From positions 186,001 through 250,000 of the forward strand of contig NZ_AQUO01000003.1 in assembly GCF_000371965.1 (NCBI RefSeq): 64,000 nucleotides of DNA, given 5' to 3'. This DNA is from Paracoccus sp. N5. Its GTDB lineage: Bacteria; Pseudomonadota; Alphaproteobacteria; Rhodobacterales; Rhodobacteraceae. Made by a program: the position numbers and the translations under genes. The notes under the pieces were generated by a model, which had not been told where the DNA came from, did not search any database, and saw only the letters and a list, made by a program, of their open reading frames with translations. Every line of letters begins with the position of its first letter. The first letter of the stretch is position 1. Below, piece after piece: positions 15,901 through 23,957 of this stretch.

Positions 15901-17550
15901 TATGCCGGTCTGCGCCGATTGCACCTGCACCAGCTGGCCGGCGCGGTTGTAGTCCCAGGCAAAGGTGCAATCCTGCGCGTCCGGCGCATCCAGCACGGCA
16001 TGGCGGATCAGCCCGCCCTGGCTGTGGACGGCCAACGCGAAACCGTCCGAATGCTCGACCCGCTGCAACCCCTCGGGGCCATAGAGCAAGGCAATGCGGT
16101 TGCCGTTGCGGTCCTCGATCCGCGACAGGCGGCGGGTGGCGGCGCCCTCGTCGGCAAAGACCCAGAACAGCTGGCTGCGGCGGTCATGGACAAAAAGCTC
16201 GGCCGAGCGGCGGCCCAGCAGCTCCAGATGCGGAAAGCGCAGGTTGTGGCTGAGAACCTCGTCGCCGGGCGTGTGGAAAACGATCTGCGTGCCTTCGTCG
16301 TTCTGGAAGGTCACCGTCTCGGCATCCAGGCGCAGGTGCTGCGCCCAGGTGCCGGCCCAGCCCGCCCCCTGGATGCCGGTCGAATCGACCGCATGGGTGC
16401 GGGTCAGCACCAGCGGGATGGTGCCGGGGATCGCGAGGTCGGTGCGCGTCTCCATGAAGCGGCCGGTCGCCACGTCCACCGGGCAGCCGAAGCCGCTGCG
16501 GCAGCTGTTCGGCGCCTCGCCGTGATGGGCAAAGGACGGATCGCCGCCCTTGGGCTTGCGCCCGCCGATGGGCAGCAGGTCGGCGGCGATCACCGCGATA
16601 TTGGCCAGCCGGCTTTGCCAGCCCACGTCGATGGCCAGCGCGATGGCGCTGGTGTCGATGTCGATGGCGATGGTCGGCACGCCGTCGTTGATGGTGCCGT
16701 CGCAGGTGGTCTTGTGGCCGATGCGGGCGATGGGCCAGTTGTTGGCAAAGACCGTCTCGGCGCCCTCGGCGACCTTGGACACGGCATGGTCCGAACAATC
16801 GACCACATCGGTGACCCGCGCCACCGGCTTGTTCTGGAAATAGACGTCGGGCGAGCCGGTCTTGATGACGCCCTTGTTGGTGCCGTATTGCCCGGCGACC
16901 GAGGCAAAGCCGAAGCCGATGCCGCCGACAAGCCCCGCCGCGCTGGCCGCCGCCACCGCCAGCATGATCGGCCCCAGCGCCGCGCCGGCCGTCGCCACCA
17001 CCAGGACGCCCACCGCGACCGCCGCCACCGCGCCCAGCACCATGGCGCCCAGGGACCAGCCGCTGACATGGGCGATGGGATGGCCGACCGTCGCCGGCAT
17101 CTCGCCGTCCTCGGCGATGCGCTGGAAGCCCATGGCCTCCATGGCCCAGCCGCCAAGCGCCTCGCCGGCCTTGAAGCCGACATAGCCCGCAGCCATGCCC
17201 GCCACCACCGCCGCCGCCGCCGGCGCGGCGGCCGTCGCCGCGGCAGTCAGCACGGCCGTGCCGGTCAGTCCTGCACCCACCGCGGTGCCCGCGCCATAGG
17301 CCGCCGCCATGGCCACCGGCGCCACGGTCAGCGTGTTCTGCACCGCGTCCGAATTATAGCTGGCGATGGCGGAATCGACGCCCTGCTCGAAACCGTTCGG
17401 CCCGGTCTGGGCATTGGCGGCGTCGATGCGGCTCTGGTGATAGTCGCTGTGCTGCGGCGCGCCGCCCGGCCCGGTATCGCCGCCATGGCCGGTCGCCCGT
17501 CGGCTCGCCACGCGGGACGCCCCTGCGGTCATGCCGTCGAGCATCGACAT
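12988..17550 (-). CDS. rhs: PAAR-like/Rhs polymorphic toxin with C-terminal SHH-type nuclease domain
   Basis: 1520 residues. In order: N-terminal segment; two hydrophobic stretches (about 75-130 and 165-220); a PAAR-like module (about 225-300, VYFQNKPVARVTDVVDCSDH); a DUF6531-type start of the Rhs shell (CPVDVATGRFMETRTDLAIPG); many YD repeats; and the Rhs core end at RYYDPDATQYLSPDPIGLEGG. The variable tip (residues 1389-1520) carries SHHPIQDAW (Ser1428-His1429-His1430) and His1462, the pattern of Tox-SHH HNH/EndoVII nucleases. It would be loaded on the VgrG spike and delivered by a type VI secretion system. The upstream EagR gene encodes its chaperone; the SUKH gene follows. Confidence 0.93.
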   Translation of the reverse strand: MSMLDGMTAGASRVASRRATGHGGDTGPGGAPQHSDYHQSRIDAANAQTGPNGFEQGVDSAIASYNSDAVQNTLTVAPVAMAAAYGAGTAVGAGLTGTAVLTAAATAAAPAAAAVVAGMAAGYVGFKAGEALGGWAMEAMGFQRIAEDGEMPATVGHPIAHVSGWSLGAMVLGAVAAVAVGVLVVATAGAALGPIMLAVAAASAAGLVGGIGFGFASVAGQYGTNKGVIKTGSPDVYFQNKPVARVTDVVDCSDHAVSKVAEGAETVFANNWPIARIGHKTTCDGTINDGVPTIAIDIDTSAIALAIDVGWQSRLANIAVIAADLLPIGGRKPKGGDPSFAHHGEAPNSCRSGFGCPVDVATGRFMETRTDLAIPGTIPLVLTRTHAVDSTGIQGAGWAGTWAQHLRLDAETVTFQNDEGTQIVFHTPGDEVLSHNLRFPHLELLGRRSAELFVHDRRSQLFWVFADEGAATRRLSRIEDRNGNRIALLYGPEGLQRVEHSDGFALAVHSQGGLIRHAVLDAPDAQDCTFAWDYNRAGQLVQVQSAQTGILRYDYDAFGRLTGWHDAKDTHVHYEYGEGDRIRRLWSDSGHAGGTLDYDLGRRRTVTRSDEGAITVWDWTEDGVVWRETDPTGQVWLTEWDQAFHVTARVDPLGGRSSFAYDAQGNLIRATDPEGAVTQWEYGPDGLLLAATDPAGNRTSFRHDARGNLVGVTDALGRVASLGLGPKGEVLRVDRPGDVQERFFYDPLMRLNRWRDPDGHEIRSLTDTEGRLIWLTDQIGAATRYDVSRGPDNPRGHIRAVARPDGAVTRLEWDVEGQLAAITDPDGNTRRYRFGAFDLPLETVDPKGHRLQLEHDREMRLTAVVNELGERYEYRYDAAGRVVAERDYSGRIIRYDLDAAGRVVTATAPDGSARHYAWSPAGRLLALRVEDAGGSAETRFAYDPRGLLIRAENDAATVEYAYDALGRVVSERLNGREIVSDYDLAGQRVARSGDVLHLAAAYSRAGLPVSLSVGGHQPLDFRHDPRGLEQLRHSGAGFALAQGHTITGMLAEQIAGPFARLPEAARAGLGAASGFGDATRMGARLHRSYLWDRLDRATQIHDRSAGLTENRYDARGQVVAQIRDAEPLQQFEYDPARNLAAVIEAGIAQPVESAAGRVRRRGRVAYRHDACGRVIEKRIEEPGFRPRVWRMSWDGLGQMVGLETPDGRHWRYRYDGLGRRVARLSGQEGAAYQWEGDRLIAEAPLAEGTAAWDRARHWVYEPGSFRPLAQLQDGALHYIVTDHIGTPREMFSEDGATVVWRAELSLWGELAELRRRAANDDAAPDCPIRFQGQFQDPESGLHYNRFRYYDPDATQYLSPDPIGLEGGLRPQGYVADPNGWVDPLGLAGCPNRPGGYVTHDADPHGLLSPQQNRAPGHGNNRIDNRVQSHHPIQDAWARRNVPGYDSNQAPAILLPSSSGMSHAQISAAQRAYRRQYGFGTDIRTEFNEAVRQMRAAGVPEARIRRVINRAYLYFDSLGAF

Positions 17551-17553
17551 GGC

Positions 17554-17979
17554 CTAGCCCTCCGCCCGCTCCAGCCGCAGGGTCGAGACGATGCGCCGCA
17601 TCTCGGCCTGCTGCGCCGCGCTCATCTCGCCCCCGACCGAGGCGGTCAGCACCAGCACCTTGCCGCCGGCCGCGCCGACCGTGGTGATGAGCTGGTGGAT
17701 GGCGCCCTGCTTGGCGGTCCAGCGGCATTCGATCTCGATCGCCGGGGCGCCGTTCACCGACAGCTCGCGCCGGGCGTCGATGCGGAAATCCTTCAGCGCC
17801 TGCGCGGCCTGCCTGGCCTGATCCTCGACATATTCGGCGAATGCCATGCCCCAGGGCATGTCGTCGCGGGTGATGGTCAGCGACACGCCCGGCCCCGCCG
17901 GGCTCGACGACACCACGTTGATCGTCCGGTCCTGCCAGTCGCGCGGCAGGTCGATGCTGCCCTCGTTGATGCGATACAT
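17554..17979 (-). CDS. EagR-type effector chaperone (DUF1795/DcrB-like)
   Basis: 141 residues with the DUF1795 pattern: N-terminal MYRINEGSIDLPRDWQDRT, then GVSLTITRDDMPWGMAFAEY and IDARRELSVNGAPAIEIECR. EagR proteins wrap the N-terminal transmembrane region of PAAR-Rhs effectors before loading. It sits between vgrG (TGATG overlap) and rhs (3 bp gap), the canonical position, and the Rhs protein does have hydrophobic N-terminal stretches. Confidence 0.88.
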   Translation of the reverse strand: MYRINEGSIDLPRDWQDRTINVVSSSPAGPGVSLTITRDDMPWGMAFAEYVEDQARQAAQALKDFRIDARRELSVNGAPAIEIECRWTAKQGAIHQLITTVGAAGGKVLVLTASVGGEMSAAQQAEMRRIVSTLRLERAEG

Positions 17980-19934
17980 CAGCTCGCCGAGTCCTTGTTG
18001 AGATGAATCATGCCGCCGATCTGGTCCAGCACGCCCTCGGCCAGCGTCACCCGGGTCGAGCCGAATTGCAGCACGATGCCCTCGGTCGTCATGGTGATGG
18101 TGCCGGCGCCGACCTTCAGCACCAGGCTTTCGGTGGCCTCGGCGCTGATGGTCTTGGCGGTCTGCTGCATCTTCAGGTCGGAATGCAGCGAGACCAGCTT
18201 CTTGGCCTGGGCGGTGATGTCGTCATCGGCGGAATAGGCGATGACGCCGGGGCCCGCCTTGCCCGCCAGCGCCGTCGCGGTGATCTTGGTCGCCTGGCTG
18301 GCGCGGGTCAGCGCCACGGTCTCGGTCAGGTTGCCGCTGGCGACGGATTTGGTCTCGTCCCCGGTCTGCACGGTGATGCTGCGGTTGCCGTTTTCGACCA
18401 GCGTCGATTCGTTGTCCTTGACGACGCGCTCCAGATCCTTCTGCGCATGCATGAAGATCTTCTCGGCACCGTTCGCGTCCTCGAAGCTGAGTTCGTTGAA
18501 GCCCGAGCCCTGGTGCGTCTTGGTCTTGAAGCCGCTTTTCGTCTTGCTGGCAGGCAGGCCGTAGATATTGCCGTTCTGGCCGTTCACCACGCAGCCGGTG
18601 ACGATGGGCTTGTCGGGGTCGCCGTCGATATAGTCGACCACCACCTCCATGCCGATGCGCGGGATGACCACGCCGCCCAGCCCGTTGCCGGCCCAGTTCT
18701 GCGCCACCCGGCAGCGCATCGAGATCGCGCCCTGCAAGTCCCAATGAAAGCGGACCAGGATGCGGCCGAATTCGTCGCAGTCGATCTCGCCCTCGCCCAC
18801 CACCACGGCGGTCTGCGGGCCCTGCATCACCGGCACCGGCGTGCGGCGCGGCGGCGCCATCGGCGCGGTGTCGGGCATCAGCACATAGGCACCGGAAAAG
18901 GCATAGCCGTCGCTGCCCGCCGCGCCCGAGCCATAGGCCTCGCTGACGAAATGGTGGCTGGCGGACAGGCACAGGAAGCGCTCGCCGGTGCCCGGCACCT
19001 CGTCGCCGCCCAGCGTCACGGTCTTGCCGGCGCCCAGCGACAGGCAGTCGCCCATGGCCCGCACCCGCCGGTCGCCGCCGCGATGCTGCCGGGTGCGGCG
19101 CTGCGCGATCAGCCGGCCGGCACCCTGGTCGGCGAAATCGCCCGGATATTCATAGCTTTCCAGCTGGCCGAGCGCATGGGCGGCGTCGCCCATCTGGTCG
19201 ACCTCCATCGCCGCCGTCGGGGTCTTGAAGTTATAGTCGATCAGCCGCGTCGCGCCGGTGGTCAGGTTGCGCTCGGCCGACCAGTCCCAGAAATGCTCGC
19301 CCTCGGCCTGGTGGTGGCCGTCGTAGCTTTTATAGGGCCTGGTGCCGATGCTGTCATGCGCCAGCACGTCGTCGGTCATCACCATGGTATGGCTGCCCGG
19401 CGCGTGGCGGAAATGGAAGCTGATGCCGTGCCGCTCAAGCTGGCGGCGGGCGAAATCCATGTCGGATTCGCGGTATTGCACGGTGTATTCCAGCACCGGG
19501 TAATCCTCGGACAGCTGGAACTCATAGGCCGGATCGCCCAGGCCCGCGTATTCGGCGAAAAGCTCGGTCAGGATCTGGACTACGGTCTTGTTGTGGAAGA
19601 TGCGCTGGTTCTGCCGCCGGCTCGCCAGCCACAGCCAGGGCCGCAGCACCAGGTCATAGCGGTGGCCGTTCTCGCCCACCCCCGACCAGCGCGCCTGCGT
19701 GACCATGCCGTCGAAGGCCCGGGGCCCGTCGCGCGATTCGATCTCGACCGTGGCATGGGTGCCGATCAGCGCGTCGAAATCGACCTTGCCGTGGCTGGCC
19801 AGCGCCTCGACGCGATATTCGAACAGCTCGTTCACATGGTCCGACCCGTCCAGCCGCAGCAGCACCAGCGCGTCGGCGCCAAGCGCGGTGGTCAGCCGGC
19901 CCAGCCGGCCCGCCTGCTTGAAAGAAATATTCAC
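17979..19934 (-). CDS. vgrG: Type VI secretion tip protein VgrG
   Basis: 651 residues. Gp27-like part first (LFEYRVEAL near residue 40, WLWLASRRQNQRIFHNKTV near 105, VQYRESDMDFARRQLERHGI near 160). Next the gp5-like OB fold with GRILVRFHWD and RVAQNWAGNGLGGVVIPRIG, and a beta-helix spike with repeated polar strands to the end. GTG at 19934 is chosen because AGGAGG lies 5 bp upstream (19940-19945); the longer open frame to 20063 has no such site. No other T6SS structural gene lies in the window, so this is an orphan vgrG that depends on a machine encoded elsewhere. Confidence 0.93.
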   Translation of the reverse strand: MNISFKQAGRLGRLTTALGADALVLLRLDGSDHVNELFEYRVEALASHGKVDFDALIGTHATVEIESRDGPRAFDGMVTQARWSGVGENGHRYDLVLRPWLWLASRRQNQRIFHNKTVVQILTELFAEYAGLGDPAYEFQLSEDYPVLEYTVQYRESDMDFARRQLERHGISFHFRHAPGSHTMVMTDDVLAHDSIGTRPYKSYDGHHQAEGEHFWDWSAERNLTTGATRLIDYNFKTPTAAMEVDQMGDAAHALGQLESYEYPGDFADQGAGRLIAQRRTRQHRGGDRRVRAMGDCLSLGAGKTVTLGGDEVPGTGERFLCLSASHHFVSEAYGSGAAGSDGYAFSGAYVLMPDTAPMAPPRRTPVPVMQGPQTAVVVGEGEIDCDEFGRILVRFHWDLQGAISMRCRVAQNWAGNGLGGVVIPRIGMEVVVDYIDGDPDKPIVTGCVVNGQNGNIYGLPASKTKSGFKTKTHQGSGFNELSFEDANGAEKIFMHAQKDLERVVKDNESTLVENGNRSITVQTGDETKSVASGNLTETVALTRASQATKITATALAGKAGPGVIAYSADDDITAQAKKLVSLHSDLKMQQTAKTISAEATESLVLKVGAGTITMTTEGIVLQFGSTRVTLAEGVLDQIGGMIHLNKDSAS

Positions 19935-20055
19935 AAATGCCTCCTGACCAAAGTGAACACGGAAGGCTCGGATCGAATGCTGCGGCATGTTAGCCGGATT
20001 TGCCCGCGGGTCAAACCGTGAGCGTCCCGGGCGGTAATTCTGCCTAGGCCGGAGC

Positions 20056-20074
20056 AATTCCATATCGTGGAATT
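20056..20074. promoter_or_regulatory. Inverted repeat, candidate IclR operator 1
   Basis: Perfect 7-bp arms AATTCCA / TGGAATT around TATCG. A second site with the same core (CCAyATCGTGGAA) lies at 20185-20203. Both lie between vgrG and the TRAP operon that contains an IclR gene. The rest of the 311-bp gap holds nothing else I can identify. Confidence 0.6.
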
Positions 20075-20184
20075 CTATTGCCCTGCGACTGGCGGCATGG
20101 GGCGATTTTTCCGGCAGGAGATGAATTTCCCCTTGCGTTCCTGCGCCGGCTTCCGCGACAAACGGGCAGAAGCGGCTGTTTCGC

Positions 20185-20203
20185 GCTCCACATCGTGGAA
20201 CGC
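20185..20203. promoter_or_regulatory. Inverted repeat, candidate IclR operator 2
   Basis: Arms CGCTCCA / TGGAACG (6 of 7 pair) around CATCG, 43 bp before the TRAP permease start. It shares CCA-y-ATCG-TGGAA with the site at 20056-20074, centre-to-centre 129 bp. Confidence 0.58.
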
Positions 20204-20245
20204 AAACCGGGAAGGGGAGAGCCCGACTGCCGACGGAGGAACGAT

Positions 20246-22123
20246 ATGCAACTGACCGACACCCAGCCCGAGGGTGAGCTGGCCCTGGGCGGCATCGAGG
20301 CCATGGCCGAGCCGAAACGCGCCGAGCCCTGGATGCGGCCCATCGAGATCGCCGCCGCCGGGCTGCTCGGGGTGATGATCGTCACCGTGCTCGCCAATGT
20401 GTTCTTCCGCTATGTCCTGCACAAGCCGCTGATCTGGGGCGACGAGGTTGCCTCGCTCAGCTTCATCTGGATGGCGATGCTGGGCGCGGCGCTGGCCGTC
20501 GACCGCCACGAGCACATGCGGCTGACCGTTTTCCTGCCGCTGCTGCCCGAGCGCACCGCCCGCCTGGCCGAGATCGCCGGGCAGGTGCTGGTCTGCGTGC
20601 TGCTGCTGCGGTTGCTGCCGGTCGCGGTGGAATACGCCTATGAGGAAAGCTTCGTCACCTCGCCCGCCTTGCAGATCCCGATGTCATGGCGCGCCTCGGC
20701 GATTCCGGCCGGGATCGGGCTGATGGCGGTGCTGATGGTGATTTCGGTCCTGCGCTCGCGCGCGTGGCGGGCGATTGCCGGCACGCTGATCGTGACCGGC
20801 GCGCTGGTCGCGCTGTGCTGGTGGCTGAAGCCCTCGCTGCTGTCCATCGGCAACTGGAACCTGCCGATCTGGCTGGGGCTGCTGGTGGCGGTGCTCTTGT
20901 GCATCGGCGTGCCCATCGCCTTCTGTTTCGCGCTGGGGACGCTGGCCTATCTGACCTTCGCCAGCCACGCGCCCGTCTTCGTCATGCTGGGCCGCATCGA
21001 CGAGGGCATGTCGGCGCTGATCCTGCTGTCGGTGCCGGTCTTCGTGCTGCTGGGCTGCATCCTCGACGCCACCGGCATGGGCAAGGCCATCGTGAACTTC
21101 CTCGCCTCGCTCCTGGGCCACGTCAAGGCGGGGATGAGCTATGTGCTGCTGGGCTCGATGTTCCTGGTCTCGGGGATTTCCGGCTCCAAGGTCTCGGACA
21201 TGGCGACGGTCGCCCCGGCGCTGTTCCCGGAAATGCGCCGGCGCGGCCATTCGCCCTCGGAAATGACGGCGCTGCTGGCGACCGGCGCGGCCATGGCCGA
21301 CACCGTGCCGCCCTCGATCGTGCTGATCGTGCTGGGCTCGGTCGCGGGCGTGTCCATCGCCGGGCTGTTCACCTCGGGCTTCGCCATCGCCATGGTGCTG
21401 CTCGTCATGCTGGCGATCCTGGCGCGCTGGAAGGCCCGGACCGAGGACATGGCGGGCGTCAGCCGCGCCGGCCTGGGCGTGATCGGCAAGACCGCGATCA
21501 TCGCGCTGCCGGCGCTGGTCTTGCCCTTCATGATCCGCAGCCTGGTTGCCGGCGGCGTCGCCACCGCGACCGAGGTCTCGACCATCGCCGTGGTCTATGC
21601 CTTCGTCATCGGCGTCGTGCTGTATGGCGGCATTCCGCTGCGCAAGATGGGCACCATGCTGGTCGAGACCGCCGCCATGTCGGGCGCGATCCTGCTGATC
21701 CTGGGCGCGGCCAGCGCCATGGCCTGGGCGCTAACGCAATCGGGCTTTGCCCGCGACCTGATGACCATCGTCACCGGCCTGCCCGGCGGCTGGATCGTGT
21801 TCATGCTGGCCAGCATCGTGATCTTCCTGGTGCTGGGCTGCTTCCTGGAAGGGCTGCCGGCCATCGTGCTGCTGGCGCCGATCATGTTCCCGATCTCGCG
21901 CGGGCTTGGCATCCACGACATCCATTATGCCATGGTCATCGTCACGGCGATGAACATCGGGCTGATGGCGCCGCCCATCGGCATCGGCTTCTACATCGCC
22001 TGCAAGATCGCCAATGTCCCGGCCGACCAGGTCATGCGCAAGATCTGGCCCTATCTCGCCGCGCTGCTGGTGGGGCTTCTGGCCATCGCCGCCGTGCCGT
22101 GGTTCTCGACCGCACTGCTTTGA
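20246..22123 (+). CDS. TRAP transporter fused permease (DctQ-DctM)
   Basis: 625 residues. The N-terminal third is a DctQ-like small subunit (four membrane segments, with VFFRYVLHKPLIWGDEVASL near residue 50). The remainder is the DctM-like large subunit, with GIPIAF-type, SGSKVSDMATVAPALFPEM and PPSIVLIVLGSVAGVSI segments and the terminal MAPPIGIGFYIACKI. It imports an organic acid by sodium-coupled transport with its binding protein. ATG at 20246 follows GGAGGAACG. First gene of an eight-gene-length operon; the fused form is one of the two known TRAP architectures. Confidence 0.93.
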   Translation: MQLTDTQPEGELALGGIEAMAEPKRAEPWMRPIEIAAAGLLGVMIVTVLANVFFRYVLHKPLIWGDEVASLSFIWMAMLGAALAVDRHEHMRLTVFLPLLPERTARLAEIAGQVLVCVLLLRLLPVAVEYAYEESFVTSPALQIPMSWRASAIPAGIGLMAVLMVISVLRSRAWRAIAGTLIVTGALVALCWWLKPSLLSIGNWNLPIWLGLLVAVLLCIGVPIAFCFALGTLAYLTFASHAPVFVMLGRIDEGMSALILLSVPVFVLLGCILDATGMGKAIVNFLASLLGHVKAGMSYVLLGSMFLVSGISGSKVSDMATVAPALFPEMRRRGHSPSEMTALLATGAAMADTVPPSIVLIVLGSVAGVSIAGLFTSGFAIAMVLLVMLAILARWKARTEDMAGVSRAGLGVIGKTAIIALPALVLPFMIRSLVAGGVATATEVSTIAVVYAFVIGVVLYGGIPLRKMGTMLVETAAMSGAILLILGAASAMAWALTQSGFARDLMTIVTGLPGGWIVFMLASIVIFLVLGCFLEGLPAIVLLAPIMFPISRGLGIHDIHYAMVIVTAMNIGLMAPPIGIGFYIACKIANVPADQVMRKIWPYLAALLVGLLAIAAVPWFSTALL

Positions 22124-22149
22124 CAAGACAACTGGGAGGAGGAAACCCG

Positions 22150-23166
22150 ATGATCACCAACCGCCGCACCATCCTGCTGGGCGCCGCCGCGGGCGCCTTG
22201 GCCGCGCCTTTCATCCGGCCCGGCCGGGCCATGGCCGCCGAGTTCAGCTACAAGATCGCGAACAACCAGCCGCTGGAGCATCCCAGCAACGTCCGGCTGG
22301 GCGAGGCGGTGAAGGCGATCCTGGAAGAAACCTCGGGCGCGGTGGACATCCAGATCTTTCCCTCGAACCAGCTCGGCGCCGATACCGACGTGCTGGGCCA
22401 GCTGCGCTCGGGCGGGGTCGAATTCTTCCAGCTGTCGCCGATCATCCTGTCGACGCTGGTGCCGAACGCCTCGATCAACGGCGTGGGCTTCGCCTTCCCG
22501 GATTACGACACGGTCTGGAAGGCGATGGACGGCGACCTGGGCGCCTATGAGCGCGGCCAGATCGAGGGTGCGGGCCTGGTGGTGATGGAAAAGATCTGGG
22601 ACAACGGCTTCCGCCAGACCACCAGCTCGACCAAGCCCATCGTGACGCCGGCCGATCTGGAAGGCTTCAAGATCCGCGTGCCGGTCAGCCCGCTCTGGAC
22701 CTCGCTCTATTCGGCCTTCGGCGCGGCGCCGGCCTCGATCAACTTCGCCGAGGTCTATACCGCATTGCAGACCGGCATCGTCGACGGCCAGGAAAACCCG
22801 CTGGCGATCATGAAGGTCGCCAAGCTCTGGGAGGTGCAGAAGTATCTGTCGATGACCAACCATATGTGGGACGGCTTCTGGCTTCTGGGCAACCGCCGCG
22901 CCTGGGCCGCCCTGGGCGAGGCGCATCAGGCCGTGGTCGCCAAGCATTTCAACGACGGCGCCATGAAACAGCGCGCCGACGTGATGGCGCTGAACGCCAG
23001 CCTGCGCGGCGACCTGGAAAGCAACGGCTTCACCTTCAACGACGTGGACCCGAAACCCTTCGAGGAAAAGCTGCGCGAGGCCGGCTTCTATGCCGAGTGG
23101 AAGAAGACCTATGGCGACGAGGCCTGGGCGATCCTGGAAGCCGCCGTCGGGCGGCAGCTGGCCTGA
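22150..23166 (+). CDS. TRAP transporter substrate-binding protein (DctP family)
   Basis: 338 residues with a Tat-like leader (NRRTILLGAAAG) and cleavage near AMAA36. DctP features include the NQPLEHPSNVRLGEAV start of the mature domain, the ligand-arginine region GFKIRVPVSPLW and a FAEVYTALQTGIVDGQENPL segment. It captures the substrate for the fused permease 26 bp upstream; a GGAGGAGG Shine-Dalgarno precedes the ATG. The substrate cannot be read from sequence, but the CoA ligase downstream suggests a carboxylic acid. Confidence 0.93.
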   Translation: MITNRRTILLGAAAGALAAPFIRPGRAMAAEFSYKIANNQPLEHPSNVRLGEAVKAILEETSGAVDIQIFPSNQLGADTDVLGQLRSGGVEFFQLSPIILSTLVPNASINGVGFAFPDYDTVWKAMDGDLGAYERGQIEGAGLVVMEKIWDNGFRQTTSSTKPIVTPADLEGFKIRVPVSPLWTSLYSAFGAAPASINFAEVYTALQTGIVDGQENPLAIMKVAKLWEVQKYLSMTNHMWDGFWLLGNRRAWAALGEAHQAVVAKHFNDGAMKQRADVMALNASLRGDLESNGFTFNDVDPKPFEEKLREAGFYAEWKKTYGDEAWAILEAAVGRQLA

Positions 23167-23957
23167 TGCGCGACGCGGCCGCGCCCGATACCGGCGGCAC
23201 GCGGGCGGTGGCGCGCGCGCTGTCGCTCTTGTCGCTGGTCGGGCGCGGCGCCGCGCAGGGGCTGGGGCTGGCCGAGCTGGCCGCGGCCACGCATCTGCCG
23301 CCGCCCACCGCGCGGCGGCTGCTCCTGGCGCTGGCCTCGGCGCGGATGGTCGAGCAGGACCGGGCGACGCGCCGCTATCACCTGGGCCCCGAGGCCTATC
23401 TGCTGGCGCGCTTTGCCGAGGAGCGCCACGGCATCCTGCACCACGCGCGCGACTCGATGCTGCGGCTGGCGCGCGACACCGGCGACACGGTGCTGCTGAC
23501 CGTGCCGCAGGGCGACCATACCCTGTGCCTGGAGCGGATCGAGGGCGATTTCCCGGTCCGCACCCATGCGCTGATGAAGGGCGACCGCAAGCCGGCGGGC
23601 GTCGGCGCCGGCGCCATGGCGATCCTGGCCGCCCTGCCCGCGCCCGAGGCCGAGGCCCTGCTGGCGCAGGTCGGGCCGCTGGTCGGCGATCTGGCCCCGG
23701 CCCTGGCCGAGGATCTGGCGGCGGCGCGCGCGGCGGGCCATGCGCTGAACCCGGGCCGGATCGTCGCCGGATCCTGGGGCCTGGGCGTCGCGATCCTGTG
23801 GCCGGACGGCCGCCCCGCCGGGGCGCTGTCCGTCGCCGCCATCGAGAACCGCATGGGCTTCATCCGCCAGGCCGAACTTGTCGCCGCCTTGCAGCGCGAG
23901 GCGCATCTGATCGGGCAGCGGCTGGCCGCCCTTGAACCGCAAAGGAACCTCTCATGA
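23166..23957 (+). CDS. IclR family transcriptional regulator
   Basis: 263 residues. Winged helix N-terminal domain (about 12-72: VARALSLLSLVGRG, LGLAELAAATHLPPPTARRLL), then the IclR effector domain with DTVLLTVPQGDHTLCLERIEG and the GVGAGAMAILAALP glycine-rich loop. It starts on the last base of the DctP stop (TGATG) and overlaps the thiolase by ATGA, so it is transcribed within the operon it probably controls. The paired CCAyATCGTGGAA repeats upstream of the TRAP gene are candidate targets. Confidence 0.9.
   Translation: MRDAAAPDTGGTRAVARALSLLSLVGRGAAQGLGLAELAAATHLPPPTARRLLLALASARMVEQDRATRRYHLGPEAYLLARFAEERHGILHHARDSMLRLARDTGDTVLLTVPQGDHTLCLERIEGDFPVRTHALMKGDRKPAGVGAGAMAILAALPAPEAEALLAQVGPLVGDLAPALAEDLAAARAAGHALNPGRIVAGSWGLGVAILWPDGRPAGALSVAAIENRMGFIRQAELVAALQREAHLIGQRLAALEPQRNLS

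Noticed and set aside
13339..18006. Very long open frame on the plus strand opposite rhs (and a similar one opposite vgrG)
   Set aside because: Arg/Pro/Ala/His-rich translation without domains; it is the antisense shadow of GC-rich coding sequence on the minus strand.
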